This document shows, piece by piece, positions 62,729 through 64,000 of a stretch of 64,000 nucleotides of DNA (positions are counted from its first letter, which is position 1; the number at the start of each line of letters is the position of its first letter). A model generated the notes under the pieces. It saw only the letters and a program-made list of their open reading frames with translations. It ran no database searches and was not told the origin of the DNA. The stretch is from contig JABCZL010000006.1 in assembly GCA_013289685.1 (NCBI GenBank), positions 124,001 through 188,000 on the forward strand, in the 5' to 3' direction. The position numbers and the translations under genes are program-made. Source of the stretch: Acidobacteriota bacterium (GTDB taxonomy: Bacteria; Acidobacteriota; Terriglobia; Terriglobales; Acidobacteriaceae).

Positions 62729-64000
62729 GCCTCGACCTCGGCATGCGTAGCCTGCAGACCAGCCCGCGCCTCGGCGACTCCATTGCGCAGCGCAGCCAGT
62801 TGCGCGCCGTCCGCGTCTGGCTTTGGCTGCAGTCGCTTCAGATCCACTTCACTGCGAAGCAACTTGTCAGCAAACCTATAAAACTGGCGCGAGTGCCGGT
62901 TGCGAATGCGGAATTCCCGATCCGAGCCTTCGCTCCACTGCTTGAGGCCCTCCACGCGGTCCGCTACCTCGGAAAAATAGGGCGTGCCCTTGATGGGATA
63001 AGCAACCGTAGTGAAGAAGATGTCGGGATCCGTCTTCTTGACGTGCTCCACTGTGGCTTCGATGTCGGACATTTCCTCGCCCTCATAACCCCACATCAGG
63101 AACATCCCGGTTTGAATGCCCGCCGATCGGCAAAGAGCCACGGCCGTTTGCACTTCTTCTACCGTAACGCCGCGCTCCATGGCGTCGAGGATGCGCTGCG
63201 AGCCACTCTCCGAACCAATCCAGACGCGGAAGCATCCCATTTCTGCCAGGGTTTCGACGACTTGAAGATTCAGGCGGTCGGCCCGCGAAATGCATTCGAA
63301 GGGCAACTTTAATCTGCGCCGTTTCAATTCGGCTGCATATTGAAACAGCCAGCCGTGGTGAATGGTGAAGACGTCGTCTGCCATCCACGCCATTTGCGGC
63401 TGGTAGCGGTTGATCAGCCACTCTAGTTCGTCTGCAACCGACACGGGCTTTCTGCGGCGATGCGTTTTCCCAAACACTTCGTGGCTGCACCAGCGGCAAT
63501 GGTACGGACAACCGCGAGCCGTGATCAGTGAAACCGATCCCATCCCGTGGTGCTGGCGCCAGACCTCCACGTAGCGGGACATGTCAATCAATTCCCGAGC
63601 CGGCCAGGGCTGCGCATCGATATCCTTAATCTGCTCGCGTGGCTTGGTGCGGACGACCGAACCATCCGGCCCCAGGAACGCGATCCCGTCAATTTTGTCC
63701 AGCTTGTCGACCGCGTGCGACTGAAGCGCCGGCACCAATTCTTCCAGCGTGATTTCGCCCTCACCGATTACGACTACATCCGCTCCTGCTGCCAGGTATT
63801 CCTGAACATAGGCGCCGGGCTCCGGTCCTCCGACCAATGTTTGCCAGCCGTGTTGTTTGGCGACGCGAAGAATTTCGACCACATTCGGCCGGGTCATCAG
63901 ATTCGCATACACTCCGAGAACCGACGGCGGCCCTTGCTTCAGCAGGTCCCACAAGTCCTGCGGCGATGAAAACGTGGAATCAAACAGTTCGGCATTCACG
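62725..64000 (-). CDS. B12-binding radical SAM protein, 5' end beyond window
   Basis: The frame is open to the right edge, and the GTG shown in the track at 63999 is only the first possible codon in the window. The family normally has about 40-60 more residues with an N-terminal Rossmann start, so the gene is cut. Visible: the rest of a B12-binding domain (TLVGGPEPGAYVQEYLAAGADVVVIGEGE), the cluster motif RGCPYHCRWCSHEVF (CxxxCxxC), and GSESGSQRILDAMERGV. The class includes BchE and HpnJ-like enzymes, which methylate or rearrange carbon skeletons. It is first of the B12-RSAM, methyltransferase, RSAM operon. The product is unknown. Confidence 0.88.
   Translation of the reverse strand, partial: VNAELFDSTFSSPQDLWDLLKQGPPSVLGVYANLMTRPNVVEILRVAKQHGWQTLVGGPEPGAYVQEYLAAGADVVVIGEGEITLEELVPALQSHAVDKLDKIDGIAFLGPDGSVVRTKPREQIKDIDAQPWPARELIDMSRYVEVWRQHHGMGSVSLITARGCPYHCRWCSHEVFGKTHRRRKPVSVADELEWLINRYQPQMAWMADDVFTIHHGWLFQYAAELKRRRLKLPFECISRADRLNLQVVETLAEMGCFRVWIGSESGSQRILDAMERGVTVEEVQTAVALCRSAGIQTGMFLMWGYEGEEMSDIEATVEHVKKTDPDIFFTTVAYPIKGTPYFSEVADRVEGLKQWSEGSDREFRIRNRHSRQFYRFADKLLRSEVDLKRLQPKPDADGAQLAALRNGVAEARAGLQATHAEVEA

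Overview
The window looks like a chromosomal segment of a soil-type Acidobacteriota bacterium, probably of the Koribacter/Sulfotelmatobacter/Terriglobia kind. This is inferred from gene style: several very large secreted proteins made of choice-of-anchor-D (ASH) repeats, an Oar-like TonB-dependent receptor without a SusD partner, a Ser/Thr kinase fused to TPRs, a CadC-like membrane regulator, PQQ dehydrogenase with cytochrome c, ThuA and Gfo/Idh sugar genes, and a GC-rich genome. I found no rRNA, tRNA, IS element, integrase or CRISPR array.

Layout. 0-7 kb: the tail of a GH3 glycosidase, an MGDG-synthase-type glycosyltransferase, a GH1 beta-glucosidase, and acetate kinase facing phosphoketolase; the last two together form a phosphoketolase route to acetate and ATP. 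7.1-7.8 kb: a decayed M1-aminopeptidase C-terminus. 7.9-25.5 kb: secreted repeat proteins (InlB-B plus ASH, an HEVxE protein, FG-GAP plus ASH, and a 2309-residue BNR/TPRI/NHL giant) interrupted by a Ser/Thr kinase-TPR protein. 25.8-32.3 kb: a leftward operon ThuA, diheme cytochrome c, PQQ dehydrogenase and a small secreted protein, divergent from a sugar isomerase and a Gfo/Idh/MocA oxidoreductase. This looks like a periplasmic sugar-oxidation module. 32.4-35.2 kb: a phosphodiesterase/phosphatase and a Vgb-like beta-propeller.

35.2-47.7 kb: a carbohydrate-utilisation locus. A ToxR/CadC-topology regulator is divergent from a five-gene rightward series: GH43/32-like propeller, TonB-dependent receptor, sialate-O-acetylesterase-type esterase, clan-D (GH36-like) hydrolase, and a parallel beta-helix protein with a thioredoxin-like tail. 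47.8-50.2 kb: an Rv2578c-type radical SAM protein and a SpoIIE-type phosphatase. 50.3-56.8 kb: a 2194-residue SBBP plus 14xASH secreted protein.

57.4-60.8 kb holds what I consider the most interesting system. A stand-alone OmpR-type winged-helix regulator is translationally coupled to a single-heme cytochrome fused to an outer-membrane beta-barrel, whose N-terminal motif matches the Cyc2 iron-oxidase family. A diheme cytochrome c and a type-1 copper cupredoxin follow. The order outer-membrane cytochrome-porin, periplasmic cytochrome, blue copper protein resembles the logic of the Acidithiobacillus rus operon and suggests an electron conduit across the outer membrane. 60.8-64 kb: a tightly packed leftward operon of a B12-binding radical SAM enzyme (cut by the window edge), a methyltransferase and a SPASM-like radical SAM enzyme, product unknown.
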